This document shows positions 35,921 through 44,432 of a DNA stretch of 64,000 nucleotides, one piece after another. The stretch's first letter is position 1, and each line of letters starts with the position of its first letter. The notes under the pieces were generated by a model. It worked only from the letters and a program-made list of their open reading frames with translations, made no database searches and had not been told where the DNA came from. Both the position numbers and the translations under genes were made by a program. Source of the DNA: Priestia filamentosa (GTDB lineage: Bacteria; Bacillota; Bacilli; Bacillales; Bacillaceae_H); the NCBI RefSeq assembly GCF_900177535.1, contig NZ_FXAJ01000012.1, positions 1 to 64,000 of the forward strand, read 5' to 3'.

Positions 35921-36766
35921 TTAACTCTTGGAAAAGAGACGTTGAAAAAAGCTTTTCTTTTCCTGGGAGACTGCAATTTGTTCTTTAATATTCTCGAGTT
36001 CTTTTAGTACATCTTGTAGTTGTTGTTCCCTTTCAACTAATTGTTGCTGTAATTCTTTCTCTCGAACCTCGTTTTGTTGTTGTTGTTCTAGATAAGTATT
36101 TTTTAATTCTGTAAGCACCTCTTCTGCTTCTTCATGTGGACTTCTCTCTTTTAACGATACACTCTTCATCTTTTCTATAGTATCGCTTAGACGTTCCTCG
36201 TGACGCTCTAAACGTTCCGACACTAATTGTGACACCCGTTCCTCTATATGTTCTTCCCTTTGGTCCAAGAACTTTGTGAAAATATTGTTTAAATGCTTTT
36301 CCATCTGTTCCTCAAATTGCTTGCCAATTCGTCCAGCAATACGGACTTCCATATCTTCAAGTTCGCCTTTTAATTCATATATAATGTGTTGAATCATGAG
36401 GTTGTTGACTTCTTGCTGGGCTTTATTACGATCATTGTCACGGAGGAACGTAGACAGTTCCATATTATCTCTTTCAGTAGGCGCATAATCTTTAGCAATT
36501 ATTTCAGCTACTTGAGATTTTGTAATATTCGGCTGCTTTAACACAGACTGAAATTTACGTAAAGCAATTACATCATGTTCTGTAAACGCTCGATTTTCCC
36601 GATTTTTTCCGTCTTTTACTTTAAGGAACGTGTATCCGTTCTTCTCTAATTCCAAACACCACTTCCTAAGATAACTATCACTAATTCCTAATGATTCGGC
36701 AACCTCTTTTGTCCAATATGCTTTTGGAATTTTGTCACTGTTCCCGTTCCACTGTTCTTCACTCAT
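35921..36766 (-). CDS. MerR-HTH / coiled-coil DUF3967 protein, possible plasmid anchoring factor
   Basis: A 281-aa protein in three parts. A MerR-like winged helix lies at about 10-75 (YWTKEVAESLGISDSYLRKWC, then FTEHDVIALRKFQ). A long charged coiled coil with many E, R, Q and K spans about 110-265. A short basic amphipathic tail, KKSFFQRLFSKS, could touch the membrane. The layout recalls RacA, which ties the chromosome origin to the pole, and TubY of tubulin-type plasmid partition. AAAGGGGATC precedes ATG 36766. Just upstream, 36860-37320 holds three long direct repeats that are its likely binding sites. Maintenance is inferred; a repressor is possible. Confidence 0.75.
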   Translation of the reverse strand: MSEEQWNGNSDKIPKAYWTKEVAESLGISDSYLRKWCLELEKNGYTFLKVKDGKNRENRAFTEHDVIALRKFQSVLKQPNITKSQVAEIIAKDYAPTERDNMELSTFLRDNDRNKAQQEVNNLMIQHIIYELKGELEDMEVRIAGRIGKQFEEQMEKHLNNIFTKFLDQREEHIEERVSQLVSERLERHEERLSDTIEKMKSVSLKERSPHEEAEEVLTELKNTYLEQQQQNEVREKELQQQLVEREQQLQDVLKELENIKEQIAVSQEKKSFFQRLFSKS

Positions 36767-36859
36767 TATTAGATCCCCTTTATACTTTATATATTGATAA
36801 TAAAACTTCTTCTTTTAAAGCGCAAAACCTTTGTTAATAAAAAATATTAATATATGCTT

Positions 36860-37320
36860 AGGAACCGTCCCCGTTCCATCGTTCCTTATTTATAAAGTCG
36901 CGATAACTCAGTAAGGTCAATTAATTATTATAATGAAGAATTTCAAATGAATTAGTCCGTTCGTGTGTTCTTGGTTCGTTCTAAATATACATATAATTCG
37001 TCTTTGTATCTAGATTTCAATTACCTTGAACTTAATTAACACAATAGGAACTGTTCCCGTTCCAACATTCCTTGTTTAGAAGGTACAATGGTTAAGTAAG
37101 GACAATTAATTACTAAGCGAAAGACTACTAAAGGAATTGAGCCGTTCGCATGTTCTTAGTTCGTTCCAAATATACATATAATTCATCTTTTTGTCTAGAT
37201 AACATTAACCTAAAACTCGATTTATATAAGTGGAACTGTTCCCGTTCCATCGTTCTTTTTTATAGAATTATAAGAAAACAAAGTGTTCTTAGTTCGTTCC
37301 GCATATTATATAATAAATTA
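36860..37320. repeat. Three ~185-bp direct repeats with GGAAC-GTTCC palindromes (candidate centromere or origin)
   Basis: GGAACnGTnCCCGTTCCA occurs at 36861, 37048 and 37231 (spacing 187 and 183). A second motif, TTCTTnGTTCGTTC followed by AAATATACATATAATTC, occurs at about 36970, 37153 and 37284. The third unit is shorter. GTTCGTTC and GTTCCnTCGTTC are related. The repeats lie upstream of the DUF3967 gene in otherwise very AT-rich, gene-free DNA that extends to about 37560. Confidence 0.85.
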
Positions 37321-38192
37321 TATATAAAAATTATAATTATTTTATTGATATCATAAGAAGCCAATAAAGAATTTAATATTTTTTAGTGAAAAAACATAAA
37401 TATAGTATATAATTTATATATATATTATTTATTTTAAAGTATTTTAGGTTAATTAGCTAAAATTATTTAATAAATATATAAAAACATTACCTAAAATAAA
37501 TAATAAATATAATTAATTGAAGAGAAGTGGGGTTTAGTGTTAAAAATAATCCTTTTGAACATTATTGGGAATAACAAAATGAAGATTTCTGGATCAGAAA
37601 TGGAGGGAATGGTTAAAATTTCAAATGGTTAGAAATGAATTAACTGCAAATCTTCCATTCATGAAAAACATAGTATTGATTTATCTTTGATTAATCCTTT
37701 AGATTATGTGTCGGCAAGAAGTATGCAAAAACAATATGAAGAAGAGAGAACACTTTCAAGCATTAAAAGTAGAAAATGATAAGAGTATTGGTGATTCCAG
37801 TTAGCCAACATTAATGATGTTCTTTAGCAATTTTATAAAGTATATAAAAAAAGAGGGTTAATGACTCTAACTTTATGAATTCTAAAATTAGGCATAGTGA
37901 TCTTGAAAGTGAAACAACAGCGTAGGTTTACAAAATAGAAAGGACCCTTATTTTAAAGTATAAAATAATTCTATTCAAAGATAGACTTACTGATTAAAAC
38001 CTTGTATCAGATCGAGGTAAGGGCGAAACAATCCTCTTCAGATTGGGAAGCATTAGTTGCTTGCTTTGTATCAAAAACGGATGAAAAAAGAATGGGTGGA
38101 CGTCAAGGGAAGGAAAGTAAAAATAGAGGAAGGGGGGCGAGAGGCTGAGCTTGTTTAAAACCCGATATGGGGTCTCGAATTGATACAGAAAA

Positions 38193-38342
38193 GTTGAAAC
38201 AGCAGTTCAACTTTTATTAAATGAAGATGAAATTTGGATGAAGGAAGAAAGCATTCATCTCTATCAAGACGAGAAGAAAATGTTAAAGGAAAAGCTCAAA
38301 AAGTTAAACGGAAAAGAGCAAGATTTAGCTACTAATTGTTAA
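38193..38342 (+). pseudogene. 3' remnant of a coiled-coil protein gene
   Basis: The last 49 codons of a frame (VETAVQLLLNEDEIWMKEES ... KEQDLATN) end at TAA 38340. The preceding sequence continues the protein only after a shift of frame (NPIWGLELIQK just before, with a stop upstream at about 38157). The whole of 37560-38190 shows short, broken coding-like patches without a start, so it looks like a decayed gene or genes. The family is not recognised. Confidence 0.45.
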
Positions 38343-38344
38343 AC

Positions 38345-38455
38345 CACAGGGGGACGCTGAGGGGACTACGGGTTGATTTGAGGGGACGTTGAGGGGACAT
38401 CTAGCGCTTTTCCTTGATATCACCGTTTTACTAGGCTTTGCCTAGTCTATCACCC
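38345..38455. repeat. GGGGAC repeats with two short palindromes
   Basis: Four GGGGAC units lie at 38350-38399, in pairs spaced 11 bp within a pair (GGGGACGCTGAGGGGAC and GGGGACGTTGAGGGGAC). CTAGGC-ttt-GCCTAG follows at 38432, then TATCACccca-tGTGATA. The GC-rich island is unlike its AT-rich surroundings. It could be a protein-binding or nick site, or the edge of an inserted piece. Confidence 0.6.
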
Positions 38456-38691
38456 CATGTGATAGCAAAAATCCCTTATGCTCTTCAGGTTTTCAAGATG
38501 TCGTGCACTTTATTTAGAGAAAGGATGAATGTAATGGGAATCATCATGCTAAATATTGATTCAGCTGTTATGAAAAAGTTTGATGAATTGTCAAAAGAAA
38601 AAGGAATTTTACAACAAGTATTCTTACAATAAATTCTTAATAAAACTTTCTTTAAAGGGGAAAATAACTAAAACCAAAAGGAGGATTTACT

Positions 38692-38904
38692 ATGAATAAA
38701 AAGCATGAGAATAGTGCATTTACAGTAGTAGGAACAAACATTGATGAGGTTAAAAAATACAATGAACAATCTGGCATGTCTTACAATGAAGTAAAAGAAT
38801 GGTTGGCTAAGACAAATGGAGGTCATGGCACAGAGATCTATAGTGATACCAATATTGAGGAAGTAAAAAAGAAGCTTCAACAATCTACAGAAAGTAAAAA
38901 GTAG
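38692..38904 (+). CDS. Gamma-type SASP-like small spore protein
   Basis: A 70-aa polar protein with two related halves: GTNIDEVKKYNEQSG near the start and GTEIYSDTNIEEVKKKLQQS near the end. This echoes the gamma small acid-soluble spore protein repeat (GTEFASETN..VKQQNAQS), in which EF-A-SE is cut by the germination protease; here it reads EIYSD. The gamma repeat is weak, so the assignment is moderate. AAAAGGAGG lies 8 nt before ATG 38692. If true it would be a plasmid-borne spore amino-acid store made in the forespore. A long hairpin (38939-39003) follows as terminator. Confidence 0.5.
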   Translation: MNKKHENSAFTVVGTNIDEVKKYNEQSGMSYNEVKEWLAKTNGGHGTEIYSDTNIEEVKKKLQQSTESKK

Positions 38905-38938
38905 TAACAAAAGATAAGTAATCTTCTTAAGATACATA

Positions 38939-39003
38939 GGCTTGAATTTTGGAATTAGATTGACAGTCATCTACAAAACAAAGATTCAAGCCGATCCTTT
39001 TTA
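38939..39003 (+). terminator. Probable terminator of the small spore-protein-like gene
   Basis: GGCTTGAAT and ATTCAAGCC enclose about 36 nt and are followed by GATCCTTTTTAT. The large loop makes it weaker than a classic terminator. Confidence 0.45.
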
Positions 39004-39272
39004 TATTAAAGTTCATCTTTTTTTATACTGAAAAGGAAGACTTAATTTTGGTTGACTTAGCACCATTTTTCATTTTCCAATTCCATGTTGTCTGCTGATA
39101 TTGTTCCTTTGATTCTTTTATTATAGGAAAGGTGAAAATAGAATTATAATATGCTAAATTACTAAAAATGTAGATTAAAATCCTATTTCTATTGCTTTTT
39201 TGTTTTTATAGATAAACAATAGTGTATAAGATATATATACTATAATGAGAAAAAAGATAAGGAGGGAGAACG

Positions 39273-39926
39273 ATGGCACATAAAATCAGTGTAACAGGCC
39301 GTCCGACAAGCTCAATTCAAGATTACGGAAAGTATCTGACTTTTGATATGGAGGAAAAAGGGAGCCCAAATGCTCCAAAAGGGATTCCTTTTCGGAGTAA
39401 GGCAATTACATATACGGTGGTTCTCAGCTTAAAACAATTTAATAAGCTAAACATAAATCGAGAGGAGTTTTTTCAAAGACGTTTTCTCGTCCAGGGCGAG
39501 CCTTGTTTAGATATTCCATTTGAACAATGTACAGGTGAGATAGGTGTTATTTGTATGCAACTACAAGAAATTGAAGACAAAGGGAAAGAGAACAAAGAAA
39601 CGCCAAAAAAGGGCTCAAGAGCTCAAAAATCAGAAGAAAATAAACAACAAGAAGAACCTAAAAAAGAGGAAGTCAAAAAGCAAATTTTTGTTCCAGAAGG
39701 GACAAGAAACTGGATGTCTTTAGAGGATATTAAGGTTCCAGAAGCCTTTCTTCAATTTACACCAGGAATCGCTAAACAAAAGATAGTGGAAGAAAGCATT
39801 GAGAAGAATGGAACTGTAGATAAACCAATTATTATTGATCCTGAAACCCATGAACTCGTGGATAGTTATAGTCGTTATTATGTAGCAAAACAGAGAAATT
39901 TAGATCGTGTTCCTGTTCATTACTAA
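39273..39926 (+). CDS. OB-fold-like domain fused to a ParB/sulfiredoxin-fold domain
   Basis: A 217-aa protein in two parts. Residues 1-100 are SSB/OB-like: ISVTGRPTSSIQDYGKYLTF, YTVVLSLKQFNKLNIN, FLVQGEPCLDIPFEQC and IGVICMQLQEIE. A Lys/Glu/Gln-rich linker covers about 105-140. Residues 145-217 match the ParB N-terminal (sulfiredoxin-like) domain: MSLEDIKVPEAFLQFTPG, IEKNGTVDKPIIID, YSRYYVAKQRNLDRVPVHY. AAGGAGGG precedes ATG 39273. The domain pair suggests binding of single-stranded or plasmid DNA and possibly CTP or nuclease activity. No ParA gene is adjacent. It has its own terminator. Role in plasmid upkeep is inferred. Confidence 0.7.
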   Translation: MAHKISVTGRPTSSIQDYGKYLTFDMEEKGSPNAPKGIPFRSKAITYTVVLSLKQFNKLNINREEFFQRRFLVQGEPCLDIPFEQCTGEIGVICMQLQEIEDKGKENKETPKKGSRAQKSEENKQQEEPKKEEVKKQIFVPEGTRNWMSLEDIKVPEAFLQFTPGIAKQKIVEESIEKNGTVDKPIIIDPETHELVDSYSRYYVAKQRNLDRVPVHY

Positions 39927-39956
39927 ACAATTTATTCTGTACTCGCAAATTAATAT

Positions 39957-39988
39957 AAAAAACCCCTATTTATAATAGGGGTTTTTTA
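39957..39988 (+). terminator. Terminator after the OB/ParB gene
   Basis: AAAAAACCCCTATT-tata-AATAGGGGTTTTTT, very strong and usable in both directions. Confidence 0.9.
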
Positions 39989-40212
39989 TATTAATTGAGT
40001 CAGCTCATATTTAAGGGAGGAAGTCTTAGAAATATTATGGATAATGTATAAGATAAATATGCAACCTTCAGTTCAGATTAATTGAAAACCTGTAATGGGG
40101 GAGAAGGGGCTATGCTATAAAGCATTCAACACCTATAAAATGGCTGCAAGAAGACCTATAGATTCTTTGAATAACAAAAAGTTTACGATTTGATAACTTT
40201 TCTGAGGATACA

Positions 40213-40245
40213 TAATAATAATTCATTTACTATGAATTATTATTA
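40213..40245. repeat. 13-bp perfect inverted repeat
   Basis: TAATAATAATTCA and its exact complement TGAATTATTATTA around a 7-nt loop, in the otherwise gene-free 39990-40500. No T-run follows, so it may be an operator or a chance AT palindrome. Confidence 0.45.
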
Positions 40246-40504
40246 ATAAAAAGGAATCTTTGGCTTATGCATAGTAATAAATTACCTCATTTGAACTGAA
40301 ATTAATGTAACATACATCTAAAAACACAATATTTATTTAACCCCTTTACTATGTAATCGCTTTCAACTATACTAAGAAATTGGGATGGTTACTATTTTAT
40401 TGATATAATAATATAGAAACTAAGAGAGTTTACACTAGGATTTGTGCAGAACTCCTCTTACCTAACAAAATCTAAATTCACACAAGCAGAAAGGGGAAGA
40501 GGCT

Positions 40505-41923
40505 ATGAGTGATTTACTGAAGAAGAAATCTATTACGCAATTATTGAAACAAGGGGAAAGTAAGACATTAGAGAAAACGATGGGGGCGTTTGATTTAACA
40601 TTACTAGGAATTGGCGCGGTTATTGGGACAGGAGTGTTAGTTTTAACAGGTCTAGTAGCAGCAAATGACGCTGGCCCATCCGTTATTATTTCTTTCATTT
40701 TGGCGGCTATCGTATGTGGATTTGCGGCTCTTTGCTATGCAGAGTTTGCTTCCACTCTCCCGGTATCAGGAAGTGTATATACGTATACCTACGCAACGAT
40801 TGGTGAGGCTATTGCCCATCTTATGGGATGGACGCTACTCTCCGTTTATATATTAACAACAGCCACAGTTGCAAGTGGATGGTCTTCGTACTTTAATCAA
40901 TTTTTAGAGGGATTTAACCTAGGTTTGCCAAAGGAACTTGTAACAATTCCAGCAGATGGAGGGATTGTTAATCTTCCAGCCATTATGATTACTTTACTTA
41001 TTACATGGCTTCTTTCAAGAGGAACAAAAGAAAGTAAGAAAGTAAATAATTTCATGGTGTTAGTGAAACTTGTTGTCATTGGTCTTTTCGTTATAGTCGG
41101 AGCTTTTTATGTAAAACCTGAAAACTGGACCCCATTTGCGCCTTTCGGAATAGAGGGGATTATGGCAGGGTCTGCAGCTGTTTTCTTTGCCTTTTTGGGG
41201 TTTGATGCATTATCAACATCAGCAGAGGAAGTAAAAAACCCACAACGGGATCTACCGATTGGAATTATTGCCTCTTTAGTAGTATGTACGATAATTTATG
41301 TTTTAGTATGTCTTGTTATGACAGGGGTTGTACCGTACACTGAGCTTAATGTTCCAGAAGCAATGGCTTATGTATTACATGCGGTTGGACAAGACGCAGT
41401 TGCTGGAATTGTGACAATCGGAGCAATTATTGGAATTATGGCTGTAATTTTTGCTTATATCTATGCAGCAACTCGAGTACTATTTTCAATGAGCCGCGAT
41501 GGTTTATTACCAAAGAGCTTTTCAAAAACAAATGAAAAGACTGGTGCTCCTGTATTTTCAACATGGCTAATAGGAATTATCAGTAGTGTAATTGGAGGAG
41601 TCATTAATTTAAAAGAACTCTCCAACTTAGCGAATATTGGAGCTTTGTTAACCTTTGGGATGGTAGGCGTTGGAATTATTATCCTACGTAAAACACATCC
41701 AAATTTAGAAAGAGGATTCAGAGTACCCCTTGTACCGGTCCTACCACTTGTGTCTTGTTTATGTTGTTTATTCTTAATGGTTAACCTGCCAGGTAGCACA
41801 TGGTTATATTTTAGTGGTTGGTTAGTTTTAGGTATTGTCGTTTATTTTGGATATTCTCGTCATCATAGTAAGTTGCAAAAAGGCGGGGAAACCGAAGAGA
41901 TACAGAAGCAGAAGGCAAACTAA
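40505..41923 (+). CDS. APC family amino acid permease (cationic amino acid type)
   Basis: A 472-aa membrane transporter with about 12-13 helices. The first helix holds the APC substrate motif GIGAVIGTGVLVLTG near residue 36. SVYTYTYATIGEAIAHLMGWTL lies near 90, FFAFLGFDALSTSAEEVKNPQRDLP (the consensus amphipathic region) near 227, and AATRVLFSMSRDGLLPK near 320. It resembles the CAT/YfnA group, which imports amino acids with protons. GGGGAAGAGG precedes ATG 40505. It is a single gene with a long, gene-free upstream region. Substrate not deducible. Confidence 0.9.
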   Translation: MSDLLKKKSITQLLKQGESKTLEKTMGAFDLTLLGIGAVIGTGVLVLTGLVAANDAGPSVIISFILAAIVCGFAALCYAEFASTLPVSGSVYTYTYATIGEAIAHLMGWTLLSVYILTTATVASGWSSYFNQFLEGFNLGLPKELVTIPADGGIVNLPAIMITLLITWLLSRGTKESKKVNNFMVLVKLVVIGLFVIVGAFYVKPENWTPFAPFGIEGIMAGSAAVFFAFLGFDALSTSAEEVKNPQRDLPIGIIASLVVCTIIYVLVCLVMTGVVPYTELNVPEAMAYVLHAVGQDAVAGIVTIGAIIGIMAVIFAYIYAATRVLFSMSRDGLLPKSFSKTNEKTGAPVFSTWLIGIISSVIGGVINLKELSNLANIGALLTFGMVGVGIIILRKTHPNLERGFRVPLVPVLPLVSCLCCLFLMVNLPGSTWLYFSGWLVLGIVVYFGYSRHHSKLQKGGETEEIQKQKAN

Positions 41924-42043
41924 TTATAATGAGTTAAAAAACAAATTAGGGGAATTTTAATATACTTTTTGAATTGATTCTCGTGCTAAATACTGGGGGA
42001 GTATTGCTTGCTATAGAATTAATTTTGTTCGGAATAAGAAAAT

Positions 42044-42090
42044 TAAGACCGCCTTATACAATAATAGTTATTGTGTAAGGCGGTCTTTTC
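42044..42090. repeat. GACCGCC/GGCGGTC dispersed hairpin, copy 4
   Basis: AAGACCGCCTTATACAATAA...TTATTGTGTAAGGCGGTCTTTT: here the stem is longest (about 20 bp), with T's after it. It terminates the permease gene or the convergent GrpB gene. Confidence 0.85.
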
Positions 42091-42203
42091 TATATTTATT
42101 AATTAAGTTTCTTGTATTCCTCCCTTTCCTGACATCCAAAATACTTTTCATTACTTTGCCTTCTTATAATTTGTTTTATATAGACTAAAAGATGATCCTT
42201 ACT

Positions 42204-42722
42204 TCAACGATTAAACCAATGCCATTTAAGTGCCTCTTTTTCTATTGTCTTGACAAATTTATCTTTACCATTACTATAACCATTGATATTATTTGGGAAT
42301 TTACGAGCTAGTTTAGCTTTTAATTCTCCATATTGCTTTCTTATTTCTGGATTTTGACAAAGATAATTCCTAAAAGATAGGTGCCTTTCAATGTCCTGAA
42401 TATTATCATATTGAAACGCATGAACCTGATGAGTTCGGTTATTTTCCCCCTTACGATAATACCTTCTTTGTTTAATTCCAAACTCACCCATAATCTCATA
42501 ACCAAGCTTTTCGAACTGTTGAGAGTAATCATCCAATGCTTTAATATCATTGACTACAAGGAGGATATCAATAATAGGCTTTGCTTTTAAATCAGGAATA
42601 GAAGTACTTCCAATATGAAAACTGTTCACTAATTCCTTCTGGAGGATTTCTTCAATTAATTTTACTTCTTTTGAATATTCATATTTCCACTTTGGATTAT
42701 GTTCTACTACTGTAATATTCAT
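42204..42722 (-). CDS. GrpB family protein (UPF0157)
   Basis: A 172-aa protein of the GrpB/UPF0157 family, a nucleotidyltransferase-like fold of unclear role, often annotated near dephospho-CoA kinase. Motifs are VVEHNPKWKYEYSKEVKLI, VNSFHIGSTSIPDLKAKPIIDILLVV (the GSTS...K.IID nucleotidyltransferase-like core) near residue 35, and VHAFQYDNIQDIERHLSFRNYL near 108. AAGGAGGG stands 8 nt before ATG 42722. An upstream in-frame ATG (42797) lacks a ribosome site and adds unrelated residues. It is a single-gene unit. Confidence 0.9.
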   Translation of the reverse strand: MNITVVEHNPKWKYEYSKEVKLIEEILQKELVNSFHIGSTSIPDLKAKPIIDILLVVNDIKALDDYSQQFEKLGYEIMGEFGIKQRRYYRKGENNRTHQVHAFQYDNIQDIERHLSFRNYLCQNPEIRKQYGELKAKLARKFPNNINGYSNGKDKFVKTIEKEALKWHWFNR

Positions 42723-42865
42723 GTTTTCCCTCCTTAAATTTTTAATTCCAGATAAGATAAAATACTTTAAATTACAAAACCATAGAACTTTCTTCAATCT
42801 TAACTTTGGGGTGCTGGTAATGCGTATTGTATTATATAAAGTTTATCTACTATGTTTAGTGTATA

Positions 42866-43153
42866 GGTAAAGTACGATAAGGGGGGGTGTGGTAGGTGTG
42901 GGGATGTTTTCCATGATAAAGAGAAGTGTGGAACCAACAAAAAGAGCTTTCCTTTTATGTAAAAGAGCAGTAAATTAACAACAAGGGGAATTATGGAAGA
43001 TGTAGGGAGCATTTCCACAAGCATATAGTAGTTGTTGTAAGGAAAACAAACAAATACAGGTCTAAATTCTACATTCATTTTGTAATTTGTAAAGTTGGAT
43101 TTGAGAGGTGAGATTTGTATTTTTTAAAATCTACCTAAATGCAAATCTCACCT
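42866..43153 (-). repeat. Composite structured repeat (family E), copy 3
   Basis: On the minus strand an inverted repeat (AGGTGAGATTTGCATTTAG with a TACAAATCTCACCT arm, 43153-43106) is followed by CTTGTGGAAATGCTCCCTAC..ATCTTCCATAATTCCCCTTGTTG and then GGAAAACATCCCCACACCTA...CCCCTTATCGTACTTTACC. It is the closest relative of copy 1. It occupies the gap between the GrpB gene and the 43163 gene. Confidence 0.8.
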
Positions 43154-43162
43154 TTCATTACG

Positions 43163-43453
43163 TTAGGAATAAACAAGTTCCCTCTCATAAACTACTTTTG
43201 CGAACTGTCTTACCTCTTGTATCGTATTTAGCCGTTGAACTTCACGTGAAAACTCACCCGTTCCACTTATATGATAAGACTTTTTAAAAAAACGAATAGG
43301 GGTTGTATAGTACTTATTGTTTGTAAACATAAGAGATTTATAAATGACAACTCCTAAATTATTAGGGAAACGACAGATAATCTTCAAATCATCTTCTTTC
43401 TCTAAATCTGTATCAGCCGAACAGATAAAGTCTTCTAAGACAGGCTCTTTCAT
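43163..43453 (-). CDS. Hypothetical protein, 96 aa
   Basis: A small protein that I do not recognise. The acidic N-terminus (MKEPVLEDFICSADTDLEKEDDL) is followed by beta-rich sequence (LKIICRFPNNLGVVIYKSLMF) and a C-terminal helix (NTIQEVRQFAKVVYERELVY). AAAAGGAGG lies 8 nt before ATG 43453, so expression is likely. It has no signal peptide or membrane segment. It is a single-gene unit; the 3' end abuts the family E repeat within about 10 nt. Confidence 0.6.
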   Translation of the reverse strand: MKEPVLEDFICSADTDLEKEDDLKIICRFPNNLGVVIYKSLMFTNNKYYTTPIRFFKKSYHISGTGEFSREVQRLNTIQEVRQFAKVVYERELVYS

Positions 43454-43743
43454 TTATCATTTCCTCCTTTTCCATTACTACCTAATTATAAAGTAATTAT
43501 ACTCTAAATGTATGTTTATCCTTTTATTAATTTCCACTTTTTCTTAAGTGATAATGATTTGGATAAGTGTATATAGAAAATGAATATAAGTAGTTTTTAA
43601 TTAAAATAGAAAATATCATCTTGTCTGAATATTATTAACTTTCTCTAGATGGTCATCCTTTCAGAGTATCTTTCGTATTGTATAAAGAATATATTTCTAG
43701 TTATATAAAATAATGTATTTCTTCTTTTTAGGGAGTGTATAAG

Positions 43744-44148
43744 ATGGAATTGAACGAATCAGAACAATTAGTAAAACGTTTAACGCAATCAAAAGAGCAT
43801 ATTATGAGATGTATGCTAAATTTTATGAAGGAAACAGAGAGTATTAAAGAAGAAATGAAACAAAGAGGTATAGAGACAACGAACATTACGAGTACATTGA
43901 CTCTTAATCAAGTTCATAAAGAAAAGTTAGAAGCTTATCTAATTGCTATCCAACTGTTCAAATCTAATCCTACAGAATGTTTTAATCTAACTTTACTACG
44001 AAAACATGTACAGGAACGCGTAGATTATCCTCTTCCTTCCAATGCCTATTTCATTGAGAAGATTCAGGAGATTAATCCCTTCATACAAAAAGTAAGGCAC
44101 GGTTGTTATCAATATATTGATAATTTTTTAGAAAAAGAAAATTATTAA
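43744..44148 (+). CDS. Hypothetical helical protein, 134 aa
   Basis: A mostly helical protein (MELNESEQLVKRLTQSKEHIMRCMLNF, ESIKEEMKQRGIETT, LNQVHKEKLEAYLIAIQLF) with a C-terminal part RKHVQERVDYPLPSNAYFIEKIQEINPFI that may be a small wHTH. GGGAGTG lies 6 nt before ATG 43744, which I prefer to a GTG three codons upstream. I do not recognise the family. It is a single gene with a strong terminator at 44197. The 280 bp after the stop hold no other gene until the HTH protein at 44433. Confidence 0.6.
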   Translation: MELNESEQLVKRLTQSKEHIMRCMLNFMKETESIKEEMKQRGIETTNITSTLTLNQVHKEKLEAYLIAIQLFKSNPTECFNLTLLRKHVQERVDYPLPSNAYFIEKIQEINPFIQKVRHGCYQYIDNFLEKENY

Positions 44149-44196
44149 ATAAGGATTTTGATAGATTCAGATATGATCACTTTAAATCATGACTAT

Positions 44197-44238
44197 AAAG
44201 AGTGCATAAGCCATCTGGTTTTTATGCACTCTTTTTCT
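44197..44238 (+). terminator. Terminator after the 43744 gene
   Basis: AAAGAGTGCATAA, 12-nt loop, TTATGCACTCTTT, then TTCTAT. Confidence 0.85.
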
Positions 44239-44432
44239 ATTGGGGGATCAAAGAATCTTACTATGTTAACGATGTATAAAATACTGTATCAGGAGAAGAG
44301 ATCCTATAAAGTAGCGAATAACCTAGGATTTATAGGTAGCAACTATAGGTTGCGGAGGATAGCAACGATTATTATCTTTACTTTCAACACTAGGATTAAC
44401 AATAATGGATTATATATTACGAAAAGGTGATT

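Noticed and set aside
36860-37320. CRISPR or phage attachment site explanation for the three repeats
   Set aside because: Units are ~185 bp with internal palindromes and no unique spacers; they resemble iteron or centromere repeats more.
38535-38632. Short frame ending LNIDSAVMKKFDELSKEKG..., like a ribbon-helix-helix fragment
   Set aside because: Too short, lacks the second helix and lies next to decayed DNA; insufficient support for a gene.
42800-43078. 92-codon minus-strand frame
   Set aside because: Also within repeat family E (copy 3), in a different frame relative to the shared sequence than in copy 1.
44158-44430. 90-codon plus-strand frame between two genes
   Set aside because: Runs through a strong terminator and has no ribosome site or family resemblance.
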